Shown here one piece after another: positions 44,658-53,961 of a stretch of 64,000 bases of DNA. Source of the DNA: Dreissena polymorpha. Lineage: Eukaryota > Mollusca > Bivalvia > Myida > Dreissenidae. The position numbers were made by a program, and so were the translations under genes. The notes under the pieces were generated by a model that saw only the letters and a list, made by a program, of their open reading frames with translations, did no database searches and was not told where the DNA came from. Position 1 is the first letter of the stretch, and each line of letters starts with the position of its first letter. The stretch lies in NCBI RefSeq assembly GCF_020536995.1, contig NC_068366.1, forward strand, positions 23,001,854 to 23,065,853. The letters run 5' to 3'.

Positions 44658-45113
44658 AAAAGCTGATCGGATTAGGTTCTGATGGGGCAGCAAACATGGT
44701 AGGGGTACGCAATGGTTTAGCTGCAAAGCTCAAACAGGATATCGGCGTACATTTTGTAAATATTCATTGCTTCAACCGTCTAGAACTGGCCTGGCATGAC
44801 ACCATAAAACAAAACAAAACTCATGATAAGCTGATTACTTTGCTGACTGGACTTATTTTATGTATCACAAACAGTACAAAAACAAAAAAGGATTAATGAA
44901 CGCTTTCACTGCTGTACAAGTTAAACCATTGATGCCTCCCAAAGCCACTGGTACCCGATGGCTGCCACATCTTGGCAAGGGTGTTGATAGTTTGGTACAC
45001 AACTTCAAAGCATACCATGCCCACCTATCAACTGTGAGTCACACCAACCCAAAGGCTGAAGGCCTGGCACGATTGCTTTTAGACAGAAGAGCGTGGTCCC
45101 TTATGTCCTTTTT
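44658..45113 (+). CDS. ZNF862-like hAT-derived protein, second exon
   Basis: An ATATTTCAG acceptor continues in the phase left by the previous exon: KLIGLGSDGAANMVGVRNGL, AAKLKQDIGVHFVNIHCFNR, LELAWHDTIKQNKTHDKLIT. After a frame change near 44855 it reads YHKQYKNKKGLMNAFTAVQV, KPLMPPKATGTRWLPHLGKG and VDSLVHNFKAYHAHL. SDGA followed by NIHCFNRLELAW corresponds to the second acidic residue and the following helix of the hAT RNase H-like fold. The exon ends at a GTAAAG donor. One frame change and one stop in 1.3 kb suggest a young pseudogene or an old but recently active element. Confidence 0.7.
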
Positions 45114-45289
45114 GTAAAGGTTTGATACAGTGAACATTATTTGTGTAATGATTGTCATATAAAATAGAAAAATCAAGTCGTAATAATCTTTCTTAATTAT
45201 TTTTAATGCAAATAACAATGCTCAACAACTTATGTGACTTAAAGTTCGTTTAAGCATATCAACAACAAAATTATATCTAACACTAACAG

Positions 45290-45415
45290 GAACGTTTGGA
45301 GCCACTGAACATCCTCTCATCCAAGCTGCAGCAAAGAGCAATAGCCCTTGCAGATTCCCAGATCTATGTGGAAACAGCTACCGAGATGGTGGATGAGCTG
45401 AGATCCACTATAACC
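45290..45415 (+). CDS. ZNF862-like hAT-derived protein, third exon
   Basis: Between a CACTAACAG acceptor and a GTAGTT donor, 126 bp in phase 0-0 encode ERLEPLNILSSKLQQRAIAL, ADSQIYVETATEMVDELRST. This is the helical insertion region usual between the second and third catalytic parts of hAT proteins. Confidence 0.65.
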
Positions 45416-45528
45416 GTAGTTTGTGGCTAACTTATTCTTTTTGGAATTTTTGAATATTTAAATTTACATCAAAAAAAGATAATTTTGCACATATGCCTCA
45501 GTCTGTATACTTTGGTTGGTTATCTCAG

Positions 45529-45754
45529 GCCATTGAAAAAGTGAATGAGGTGGTGGAAAATAGAATCTACCAAGACATTCAGCTGCGGGGCCCAAAGGCA
45601 ACTTTGACATTTATAGCCCCCCTCATTGATGGTGTTCTTGTGGCAATTAAAAGTCGTTTTTGCCTTGAGACAACATCTGAAATGACACTAGTCAAGGCAA
45701 CCAAGATATTGTCCACAGAATCTTGGCCTTGCAAGAACCAAGATAAATTTCAAG
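45529..45754 (+). CDS. ZNF862-like hAT-derived protein, fourth exon; C-terminal domain not found
   Basis: Following a GTTATCTCAG acceptor in matching phase 0: AIEKVNEVVENRIYQDIQLR, GPKATLTFIAPLIDGVLVAI, KSRFCLETTSEMTLVKATKI and LSTESWPCKNQDKF, to a CAAG/GTCAAA donor. The hAT C-terminal dimerisation region is not found downstream in the same frame style. A MITE with a hAT-like C-terminal frame lies at 45855-46625 instead. Confidence 0.65.
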
Positions 45755-45854
45755 GTCAAACCTGTTGCAGTTAGAGATGTTTTTTGCTGCAATTTTATGT
45801 AAAAACGTATTTTGTGTTAAAGTTCATTGTTTGTAAAAACAATATTTCTTTTAT

Positions 45855-46625
45855 AAAGGTCCAGTTATAAACGGTACTTTCCCAATCAAGCGAAAATTCC
45901 CAAATTCCCAATCGGCATCTGAAAAAATCCCAATCGGCGTCCGAATTTTTTCTCAAAACGATCGAAAGTTTCGAAACAAAACCCAACTTTCGGCGAGCAA
46001 ACAAAGAAAATCGTATAGTTGTGTGTAACCACGCGCTCAATTAATTTCGGGTTTTATTATTCAGCGTGTTCAATCAATAGAGTCTTTACTGTTTCCGGTT
46101 CTTTTGTCAGGCAGCCAGCGTACTGTTTTACATCGGTTTGTAACCTTATCGTAGTTTGAAATGAGTCATAATAGCAAATATTATGCAAAAAAACTAAAAA
46201 AGAGTCATCAGGCAAGTGGATCCCGTTTACTGACGCAGTTTGGTTTCAAGATTTCAAACAATCTTTGCACGACCAATCAGAACCGTCTATCACAGGACAC
46301 ATTGACAGCACTAATGATGTTGTGCAGAGAGGGATGCCAGCAAGTGAGTGATGATCAAACATCAAAGATTGTTGAAATTTTCAAAAAAATGAAAGAGAGA
46401 GACATTGCTTTATAAGAGATTAAAACAACTAGTAATTGATTTTGTGTGTTCTTTATAATATTTTGTTATTTATTATATATAATAAGACCCAAACTTCAAG
46501 ACACGATTTTCCCAATTTAAGGATTTCATGACTCAATTTTTCCCAATTTTGAGGTTTTCACGACTCAATTTTTCCCAATTGGACCGGTACGGGTACTTTT
46601 CCCAATTTGACAAGGAAAATCGCTG
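45855..46625. mobile_element. TTCCCAAT-rich non-autonomous element with a hAT C-terminal frame
   Basis: Near the left edge TTCCCAATCAAGCG and ATCCCAATCGGCGT occur. Near the right edge there are five CCCAATT units, with doubled CGACTCAATTTTTCCCAATT. CCAG and CTGG mark the likely ends. It lies between the fourth exon of the hAT gene and the Harbinger fragment. The related short elements at 20505-21023 and 37931-38167 share the TTCCCAATTT motif. Confidence 0.5.
46161..46415 (+). CDS. Small hAT C-terminal-like protein inside the element
   Basis: The ATG at 46161 opens 84 codons: MSHNSKYYAKKLKKSHQASG, SRLLTQFGFKISNNLCTTNQ, NRLSQDTLTALMMLCREGCQ, QVSDDQTSKIVEIFKKMKER. The RLSQDTLTALMML stretch resembles the last helices of the hAT dimerisation domain. 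A full transposase is missing, so this is a retained tail, either as a spliced terminal exon or as a chance remnant. The frame is intact. Confidence 0.5.
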   Translation: MSHNSKYYAKKLKKSHQASGSRLLTQFGFKISNNLCTTNQNRLSQDTLTALMMLCREGCQQVSDDQTSKIVEIFKKMKERDIAL

Positions 46626-46629
46626 GTGG

Positions 46630-46772
46630 AGTGTACCAGTTCATGGAGGACAACATTGAGTAAGAAAGGCACCAATACTTGCTGGAGGATTCGATCTACC
46701 CCTGTAAACCCTGGCTCTTCACCCCATTTTTACGGCCCGATGGTGAACATCAACTTAACTTCAATATTATAA
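46630..46772 (+). pseudogene. Harbinger transposase fragment around the second catalytic aspartate
   Basis: Plus strand: FMEDNIE, a TAA at about 46661, then RHQYLLEDSIYPCKPWLFTP and FLRPDGEHQLNFN. HARBI1 proteins read LLGDSGYPCKPWLLTP at the second catalytic aspartate, so the match is good, with G-to-E and G-to-I changes beside it. It could be the continuation of the exon at 41768-42262, displaced by the hAT gene. Confidence 0.65.
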
Positions 46773-46787
46773 ATTTATTAATAACAG

Positions 46788-46904
46788 GATTACAAGCTTG
46801 AGGGCCTGGGCACAGTCCTCTCAGTTGCCGCCTACAGCCAAGAAAACTGGGCAGCAGTAGAGCGTATTTTCGAGTCTCACTCGCAAGAGTCATTTGCTCA
46901 AAAC
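46788..46904 (+). CDS. Exon of an unrecognised protein (1 of 3)
   Basis: Acceptor TAATAACAG and donor GTAAGA enclose 39 codons in phase 0-0: DYKLEGLGTVLSVAAYSQEN and WAAVERIFESHSQESFAQN. It looks helical and soluble. It joins in phase with 47205-47317. No family recognised. Confidence 0.5.
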
Positions 46905-47204
46905 GTAAGAATCTGTGCATCTTACATTTTCTGTTCCCTTAAATAATGAACAATTAAGATTTATTAACTGCTCGAAGAAACACATCTTTCATGTTTTACA
47001 TACAAATGCTAATTTGATAATAAACATTTTGACACATTTTGGTGCAATGCTCATTATCTTATTATCCCCCGCCGAAGGCAGAGGGATATTGTTTTTGCGT
47101 TGACATATGTTAGTATGATTTGGTCAGTTCAGAGTTGTATCCTTTAAGTGATGGTGAAAGATATCAGTTCATTGAATGTAATTATGTTCTTGTTTAATTG
47201 TTAG

Positions 47205-47317
47205 TTATTCAGACAGCTGCAGGGTGTCCAAGACAAATCAAGGACACCCTACTTAATCAAGGCAGTTGGGACATCTGGATTAAAAGTTGCCACAGAAATT
47301 GCAGAAGATAAAAGAAA
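47205..47317 (+). CDS. Exon of an unrecognised protein (2 of 3)
   Basis: Acceptor TTAATTGTTAG and donor GTAAGG. It reads LFRQLQGVQDKSRTPYLIKA and VGTSGLKVATEIAEDKRK. It enters in phase 0, as left by 46788-46904, and leaves in phase 2. The intron of 300 bp between the two is AT-rich and holds the start of a bivalve repeat (TTATCCCCCGCCGAAGGCAG). Confidence 0.5.
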
Positions 47318-47643
47318 GTAAGGTTATGTCAACATTGAAGTCCATCAGTTTTTCAGTTTTATTAACCAAGCTGAAGGTGGGGCATATTGTTATGGCCTTG
47401 GAAATCTTTATGTCGTCTGGAGCTGTTCATGTGTCAAGATCAATTTTGTAATAAGGAGTTTTGCCCCATAACTTCGCAGTTGGTAATATTTTTGTCATAA
47501 ACTTTACCTCACTTGCAATTCATGTATGCACAGTTGATTCAAAGACTATTAAATACATAATGGTGAAATACATGGTTTTACACTAAACACAAACTATAAC
47601 ACACCATTAATTAATTTCATTGTTTTCGATTAATTTTAAATAG

Positions 47644-47770
47644 CCAGCCACTCAGATATTTGTGTCAATACTTGAAATCCCATTTCAACCACCAATGTTT
47701 TTACATAAGAGACCACATGAAGCAATTAGCTGTGGCCACATTAAAGATGGGGACGTGGGAAGATATTTAG
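47644..47770 (+). CDS. Exon of an unrecognised protein (3 of 3), frame ambiguous
   Basis: After a TTTTAAATAG acceptor, the frame that matches the incoming phase reads QPLRYLCQYLKSHFNHQCFY and IRDHMKQLAVATLKMGTWED to a TAG at 47768-47770. A second frame over the same bases stays open to a good GTATGC donor at 47811: IFVSILEIPFQPPMFLHKRP, CGHIKDGDVGRYLGDIYVVR. I prefer the first because its phase fits two exons upstream, but the donor argues for the second. One frame must be accidental. Confidence 0.4.
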
Positions 47771-47810
47771 GAGACATATACGTTGTCAGACAAGATGATA
47801 GAGTTCACTG

Positions 47811-48426
47811 GTATGCTTATTTAGTAAAGGTTATAATTTGGAGGAAAAATAGCCTTTTAAAAATAATGGCTTATTTGGAATTATTAATCCTCTGATAACT
47901 AAAATTGTATTCATTTTATAATGCTTGACATATCATAAAATACATTTTTTACTTTCCTAAGAATTAGACAATTAGACCCTGAAAATCCTAGCCTGAAGTC
48001 TGCTTAAAAATATTTAACAAATCCCTATTTCATACACAACTGTATGTTTCCTTGATCCTACAAATCCTTACTTCAAAACTTGTTTTAAGTATATGCTTTC
48101 AAATTTCCAAAAAACATATGCAATTTTTGTGGCAAGTTAAAATTGCCTAGCCCCTTCATACATGATATAGCAATAGTACACATAGAGGATGCATGGACAA
48201 TGATATTTAATTTATATTTTTCAGTATGTTATTTAAAATATTCAATACAATTTCACCAACAAAAAAAACTGACATTTTCAAAAAAAGGTTTTATCATGAG
48301 TTAACAGAGCAATTGTTCTTATAGTTAAATAACACTTATATAATTTCAAATAAATCAACAATATTATAAAACATATTATTCTATATCCAATAAATTCATC
48401 CAATCGGCATTCTTCATATGTACCAC
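47811..48426. other. AT-rich gap
   Basis: No coding features. Possibly an intron between 47644 and the terminal exon at 49010. Confidence 0.35.
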
Positions 48427-48495
48427 GTGACCGTCCAATATATTCCGGTATTGGATCCAAAAAGTCTGTATTTTTTCCATATTGGACAGTCGAGT
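48427..48495. repeat. Short inverted repeat (CCGTCCAATAT / ATATTGGACAG)
   Basis: ACCGTCCAATATATTCCGG on the left pairs imperfectly with CCATATTGGACAGTCGAG on the right over a spacer of about 35 bases. The GTCCAAT core is shared with the larger foldback 200 bp downstream. Confidence 0.55.
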
Positions 48496-48678
48496 ACAAC
48501 TGCACTAAGCAATTGTTTTATAACGATAAAAGCCGTTACCGAGAAAAAGTATCCGAATGTACTAAAATGGACTCACACGGACGCTTGTCTTGAAAATAGC
48601 ATAGATGCAATTAAAGCATTTTAAAATCAAAATTAAAATGAAACAAAGAGCAGCAGAAAGGGATATAGAATAAAAAGC

Positions 48679-48832
48679 TTATTTGACGTTTAAACTGTAC
48701 AGTACGTGATATTTTTGGACTCGCACACAGTTTGAAGTCATATTGGACTCGCCTAACGGCTCGTCCAAAATGACGTCAAACTGTGTGCTTGTCCAATTAT
48801 ATATCCGTATTGTACAGTGAAACGTCTAATAA
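48679..48832. mobile_element. Foldback element, 154 bp, arms about 75 bp
   Basis: Left arm: TTATTTGACGTTTAAACTGT through TTTTTGGACTCGCACACAGT to ATTGGACTCGCC. The right arm read in reverse complement runs TTATTAGACGTTTCACTGT through ATTGGACAAGCACACAGT to TTTGGACGAGCC. The whole element can form one imperfect hairpin. No coding. Confidence 0.8.
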
Positions 48833-49009
48833 CCTATAAAAAAGGAAAGTTTTAGATAACAAAGTAGATGTCTTATTTCTTGAATATCAATAACATTTTT
48901 ATTATTATTTTCAAATTACTGTTAATTTTTTAATTAAATTTTTATGTACATATTTATAATTGTGAGTAGCTTGAAATCCGTGTGTGAAATAAATTTCTTC
49001 CTATTTCAG

Positions 49010-49138
49010 GATCCAAAAGAGGCTGGCTCAGATGACGAGGAAGCTGACTTGGACAAGGATGCTCAGATGACGAGGAAGCTGACTTGGACAAGGATGAAAT
49101 TAATAAGAGAGTTGTATTGTATTCTAAAGATTGAATAA
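49010..49138 (+). CDS. Terminal exon with acidic tail and a 35-bp frameshifting duplication
   Basis: A TTCCTATTTCAG acceptor, then DPKEAGSDDEEADLDKD, then the frame changes because a 35-bp unit (49026-49060) is repeated exactly at 49061-49095. As it stands the end reads QMTRKLTWTRMKLIRELYCI and stops at 49138. With one unit the same frame would continue DEINKRVVLYSKD and stop. An AATAAA overlaps the stop (49134-49139), so this is a real 3' end. The acidic, Asp/Glu-rich tail is common in nuclear proteins. The gene it belongs to may be the one at 46.8-47.8 kb. Confidence 0.5.
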   Translation, partial: DPKEAGSDDEEADLDKDAQMTRKLTWTRMKLIRELYCILKIE

Positions 49139-49389
49139 ATGAATGATTCATTGGATGTTTTATGTTATGTTTATCTGCACTTAAAATAAAATGTTTGGGC
49201 TAGTAAAATCTGACTTGGGCTAGTACAAATTCCCGTATTACTAGCCCGACTTGCTTGTAGATTTAAATCTGAATTTCAATGACTGTATGTCAATTTCAAA
49301 AATTTGATAAAAACATTATTTTTACAAAAAATGTTGACTTAATATTTTAACAGTTGATGTATGTCACCTTAATAAACACAAAAATGGAA

Positions 49390-50925
49390 CAAGAGTTCCG
49401 CGGTCGGAGATGACCGCATTGAAGCCGGATTTTTGATTTAAATGACAGGAAAGTACCTTTCGTGTTTTTGTCAATGCAATACTTAAATTACTGAAATATT
49501 GTTCAAAGGTCAAAATGAAATGTAAGTACTTTTCAAGGCATGAGCAAACCTTGTGTTATGTTTTGAATGCATGCATATACATGAACAACAATAACATTTA
49601 AGGTCACAAATATGAACTTGAATTGACAATTAGGAAAGTTTGATCTCAATTTTTTTATTAGCAAATTAGTAACATATTGTTTGAAGTTTCCATCAATTTC
49701 ATTATCAAATGTAAGAAAATAAACTTAGATGAAATAATACTATTTATTGTTTTGCTTTCACATACCGACACAGAAATCCAGACACCCTTATGATCACTCC
49801 AAAAGGTTTCTATCACACCAGTTCTAGCAGATAGATTGGACACATAAATGTGCTTGCAAACCTTCATGTCAAGTTTGAAGACTCTATGTCCAAGCATACC
49901 AAAGTTATAACAATTTTAACATTTTAACATTTAAGGTCACAGTGACCTTGACCTTCAAATGAATGACATTGAAATGACCAGTGGTCATCTTCTAGTACTG
50001 GCCAATCTTTATTTCAAGTTTGAAGACTCTAGGTACAAGCATACCAAAGTTATAACATGAAATAAGAACTTTAACATTTTTACATTCAAGGTCACAGTGA
50101 CCTTGACCTTCAAATGAATGACCTTGAAATGTCCAGTGGTTACTTACTAGTTCTGGCCAACCTTCATGTCAAGTTTCAAGACTCTAGGTCCAAGCATACC
50201 AAAGTTATAACAACTTTAACATTTTTACATTCAAGGTCACAGTGACCTTGACCTTCAAATGAATGACCTTGAAATGTCCAGTGGTTACTTACTAGTTCTG
50301 GCCAACCTTCATGTCAAGTTTCAAGACTCTAGGTCCAAGCATACCAAAGTTATAACAACTTTAACATTTTTATATTGAAGGTCACAGTGACCTTCACCTT
50401 CAAATGAATGACCTTGAAATGACCAGTGGTCATCTGTTAATCCTGGCCAACCTTCATGTCAAGTTTGAAGACTCTAGGTCCAAGCATACCAAAGTTATAC
50501 CATGAAATAAGAACTTTAACATTTTTACATTCAAGGTCACAGTGACCTTGACCTTCAAATGAATGACCTTGAAATGACCAGTGGTTACTAACTAGTTATG
50601 GCCAACCTTCATGTCAAGTTTCAAGACTCTAGGTCCAAGCATACCAAAGTTATAACAACTTTAACATTTTTTATATTGAAGGTCACAGTGACCTTGACCT
50701 TCAAATGAATGACCTTGAAATGACCAGTGGTCATCTGTTAATCCTGGCCAACCTTCATGTCAAGTTTGAAGACTCTAGGTCCAAGCATACCAAAGTTATA
50801 CCATGAAATAAGAACTTTAACATTTTCGAGCACGCCGCCACCCCGCCCGCCCGCCCGCCCCCCCGCCCGCCCGACAACATCAATCTATAAGCCGAGATTT
50901 TTTCGAAAAAAATCCGGCTAAAAAA
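49390..50925. repeat. Composite bivalve repeat: AAGGTCACAGTGACC array with inverted ends
   Basis: Seven units of about 130-150 bp (AAGGTCACAGTGACCTTGAC, AAATGAATGACCTTGAAATG, AACCTTCATGTCAAGTTT, CCAAGCATACCAAAGTTATA) span 49920-50820. They are followed by a CCGCCCGCC tract. The outer ends are inverted: GCCGGATTTTT at 49424 and AAAAATCCGGC at 50908-50918. A unit pair near 50070-50350 is almost identical. This is a bivalve element type with internal amplification. Confidence 0.8.
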
Positions 50926-51940
50926 GTAAAAATTTATAAAAATGTCAGTTACATGACTTATTACATTCAGTAGGCGAAATGTAAATTTTCAGTAAAAAAA
51001 AAACACTATGAAACACATTATGTATTGATCCTCATTGTTAATACTGCAAGATTGCTAATTTATTTGTCTTTTTATGTGTGATTTGATGCACTATGATTAT
51101 TTGCATAACTAATGACCATTTTTCAAAGAACAAACATGTTTGCAATAAAATGATTCTAGCATTTTTACTTTTTAAACCAGCCAGAAATAAGGTGACCTTT
51201 TAGAAACATTATTGACATTAATACCTTAATTTTGAAAACTGCATGTTGTTCTTTAAAACCATAATTATATGTAATGAAACCTAATGTACAAGTCTCGATA
51301 CATGTCAAAAACTTTCCAAATGAAGTAAAACAGGGAAAACAATAAAATAATTGACTTTGCATAATGAAAATTGTTGCTTATTTATGAAATGAGGCATCCA
51401 GATGTGTTGAAAAATATACAACAACAGCATATTATTTTATGCTTTTTGATGGTTTACAGTGAAATATGTGTGACATAAAATGTATATTTCACTGTTCAAA
51501 CAGTGAAAAGTATCAATATTTTTCACTGTTATTTTTCTTTTTTTTAATCCTGATCTTCTACAGTAAATGCAACGGCCCACAAATGACGTCTGGCTCAAAA
51601 TTGTGAAATGACATAGCATCATATAACTCGTGTTCCAGCAGAATTTTTCAATAAACATGGATTTTATAGCAGTGAGTTTGTCAACTGGGGCATAAAATAA
51701 TAAGAAAATTTGTTAGTTTCAATAGACTGTCGATTTGTATTCGCTGGTGATCATAAAAAGTATATATTTTCACTTCGCCACACACAAAAAAAATAATTTC
51801 AATTTCTATGATCACTTCACCAAACCAACAAATATCCTATCTATATTTCACATACTCATTCAGCATAAATCAATTGCATATTGTTTGTTCATACATATAT
51901 GAGCAAATATTGCTAATGGAGCCTGATCCATGCATGTTTA
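50926..51940. other. AT-rich stretch, no gene seen
   Basis: Short open frames (51165-51362, 51437-51658) are AT-driven. CAGTGAAA/TTTCACTG inverted motifs near 51458-51530 are a local curiosity only. Confidence 0.4.
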
Positions 51941-52200
51941 GTGTCAAGCAAAGGGGTTTTTGCCCATGCGGTGTATAAGCAAAGGGGGTTTGCCCATGCG
52001 GTGTATAAGCAAAGGGGGTTTGCCCATGCGGTGTATGAGCAAAGGGGGTATTCCCATGCGGTGTATGAGCAAAGAGGGTTTACCCAGGCGGTGTATGAGC
52101 AAAGGGGATTTGCCCATACGGTGCATGAGCAAAGGGGTCCTATGCCCATGCGGTGTATGAGCAAAGGGAGTTTGCCCATACGGTGTATGAGCAAAGAAGG
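51941..52200. repeat. 30-bp minisatellite, left part of an interrupted array
   Basis: About 8.5 units of TTTGCCCATGCGGTGTATGA followed by GCAAAGGGGG. Because the unit is a multiple of three, several frames on both strands stay open (for example FAHAVYKQRG repeats), but these are artefacts of the repeat. The array resumes at 56607 after a 4.4-kb insertion. Confidence 0.9.
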
Positions 52201-53251
52201 TACAGTACACTCCACGCGTTTTCCCCAATTTCCCTCGCTACTCCGCGGGAATTGACCTGGAGGGAGATTAAGAAAATCCCGCGATACGCGGCGTTTGCAC
52301 GATTTTGGACGCGGCGGTTAACGATCGGCAAAACTGATAAGCCGAAGCGGTGGCCCTCGGCGTTGGCAACGCGGGGGAAACTCCGCGTTTTACGAGATAA
52401 CGATCAATTTAGTTTTGTTTGACTTCCTGATTTTTAAATAAAATTACATTTATTACAAGTACATACATGTACATGTAGTATAATATTTACAATAAAAAAC
52501 AAAAAACAACCAAGATAGATTGATCCCGACGTGGTTGTAGAAGTAGTTGTTGTTGTATAGAAAACTCGTTGATTTACGACAAACAAAACGTTATCTTTTA
52601 ACTAATACACTGCAACGCCGATATATTGCGGTTGGTGGGGTCCAAAGATGGCGAGCGCGATATATCCGGCGCGTGATATAGAGATTGTAGCTCGAGAAAT
52701 GTCTAACTTAATCGTATCCGCGATTAATTTGTCAAATTTCCCCAATGTTTTCATTTTATATGCGGCGCTGCTATATATTTGTATCGTAATTATTGCAAAC
52801 CAATTCTTAGATGACATTTTCATAACTACATACGTATCTGTATTAGTTTTGTCGTAAAACCAAAATGTTAATTATATATTTTTTTACTTTCAGGTACGAT
52901 CGCTCGCGAATCAGCTTAAAGAAGAATTATTATTGTCAAATACGAGTTTACCGTTACAAATAGTCGTATAGAATACATAGGCTGCATGCCACTTTTGTTT
53001 ACATTTGTTTTTATTTTATATTTACACGCATACCGAGATATCAAGCAAGAAGAATATGCAGTCTGAACAAAAATACATCGGACAATACGATTTTTTTTTA
53101 ATTGTTTAATAAAGCATATGTACATGTTTATTTATATGGTGTTCATATGAACATATTCAAATACATTTACAAGAACGAACATTTATATAGATAAAAACAA
53201 TTATATATACACATATTTACAAGAGCATACATATTCAAAACAAAATATACA

Positions 53252-53959
53252 TCACTGTCTTTTAAAATTAAAAAAGTCAGTTAATTCCTTCTGTATCAAG
53301 GATGATCGTGCTTCTGATCTCGCACAGTAAAGTGCATTTCTAAAATGCATGACTTCAGCTGGGGTGCTTTTCGCAGATTTCTCTACCCAGCGTAACCCCA
53401 CCTGAATGCAACGCACTACTTCTGCCATAGCAGGAATGGGCTCCTCGTCTTCTTCTTCTTGCTCCTCTTCTTCTTTCGTCGCTTCGGGTTCCGTCACTGT
53501 TTGTATTATCTGTTCGTCGGTAAGCACTGCTGATGTTTGTTCTTCGTCGTCCACTGTCAGCCACGTCTTGATGTCTTCTTCCGTCACTGGTCCCAGGGCT
53601 TGCTTGGCGTTGAGCATGTCGTGGTTGTTGAAACCATAGTAGTCCTCAACTCGTTGTTCGGCTTCCCTTATATCGGCTTCATCGAAGTCACTGTCACTGT
53701 CGGCTTGTTCACCGACAGCGTCACCCAGGCCTTTCCGCCAGCACGCTGCTATACAGGAGGCGGACACTTCGCTCCATGCCGTAGCGAACAGGTACATAGC
53801 GTCCTTGATTGTGACCTGCTTTAGATAGTCCGTCAGGTTTTTGTCACTGTCTATTATGGCCATGATTAGTTGTCGCCTGTAGTTCCGTTTCGTTGTGGAT
53901 ATTATTCCCATGTCACATGGCTGTATTTTAGATGTGGTATTCTTTGGCAGGAAAGACAC
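53252..53959 (-). CDS. Tigger transposase, C-terminal part (235 codons)
   Basis: It opens within SFLPKNTTSKIQPCDMGIIS, the third catalytic region, where the aspartate of QPCDMG completes the DDD triad of pogo-type transposases. Next are the helices RRQLIMAIIDSDKNLTDYLK and AMYLFATAWSEVSASCIAAC. The acidic tail contains EPEATKEEEEQEEEDEE, and the end is SSLIQKELTDFFNFKRQ. Frame-internal stops are absent. Only the 20-bp duplication separates it from 53962-54915, so the copy is recent. The listed ATG is probably not a natural start. Confidence 0.88.
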   Translation of the reverse strand: MSFLPKNTTSKIQPCDMGIISTTKRNYRRQLIMAIIDSDKNLTDYLKQVTIKDAMYLFATAWSEVSASCIAACWRKGLGDAVGEQADSDSDFDEADIREAEQRVEDYYGFNNHDMLNAKQALGPVTEEDIKTWLTVDDEEQTSAVLTDEQIIQTVTEPEATKEEEEQEEEDEEPIPAMAEVVRCIQVGLRWVEKSAKSTPAEVMHFRNALYCARSEARSSLIQKELTDFFNFKRQ

Positions 53960-53961
53960 GA

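Noticed and set aside
51913-52255. Long open frames on both strands encoding HAVYEQRG-like repeats
   Set aside because: They arise because the 30-bp minisatellite unit has no stop in most frames; the array is interrupted by transposons and has no start or splice context.
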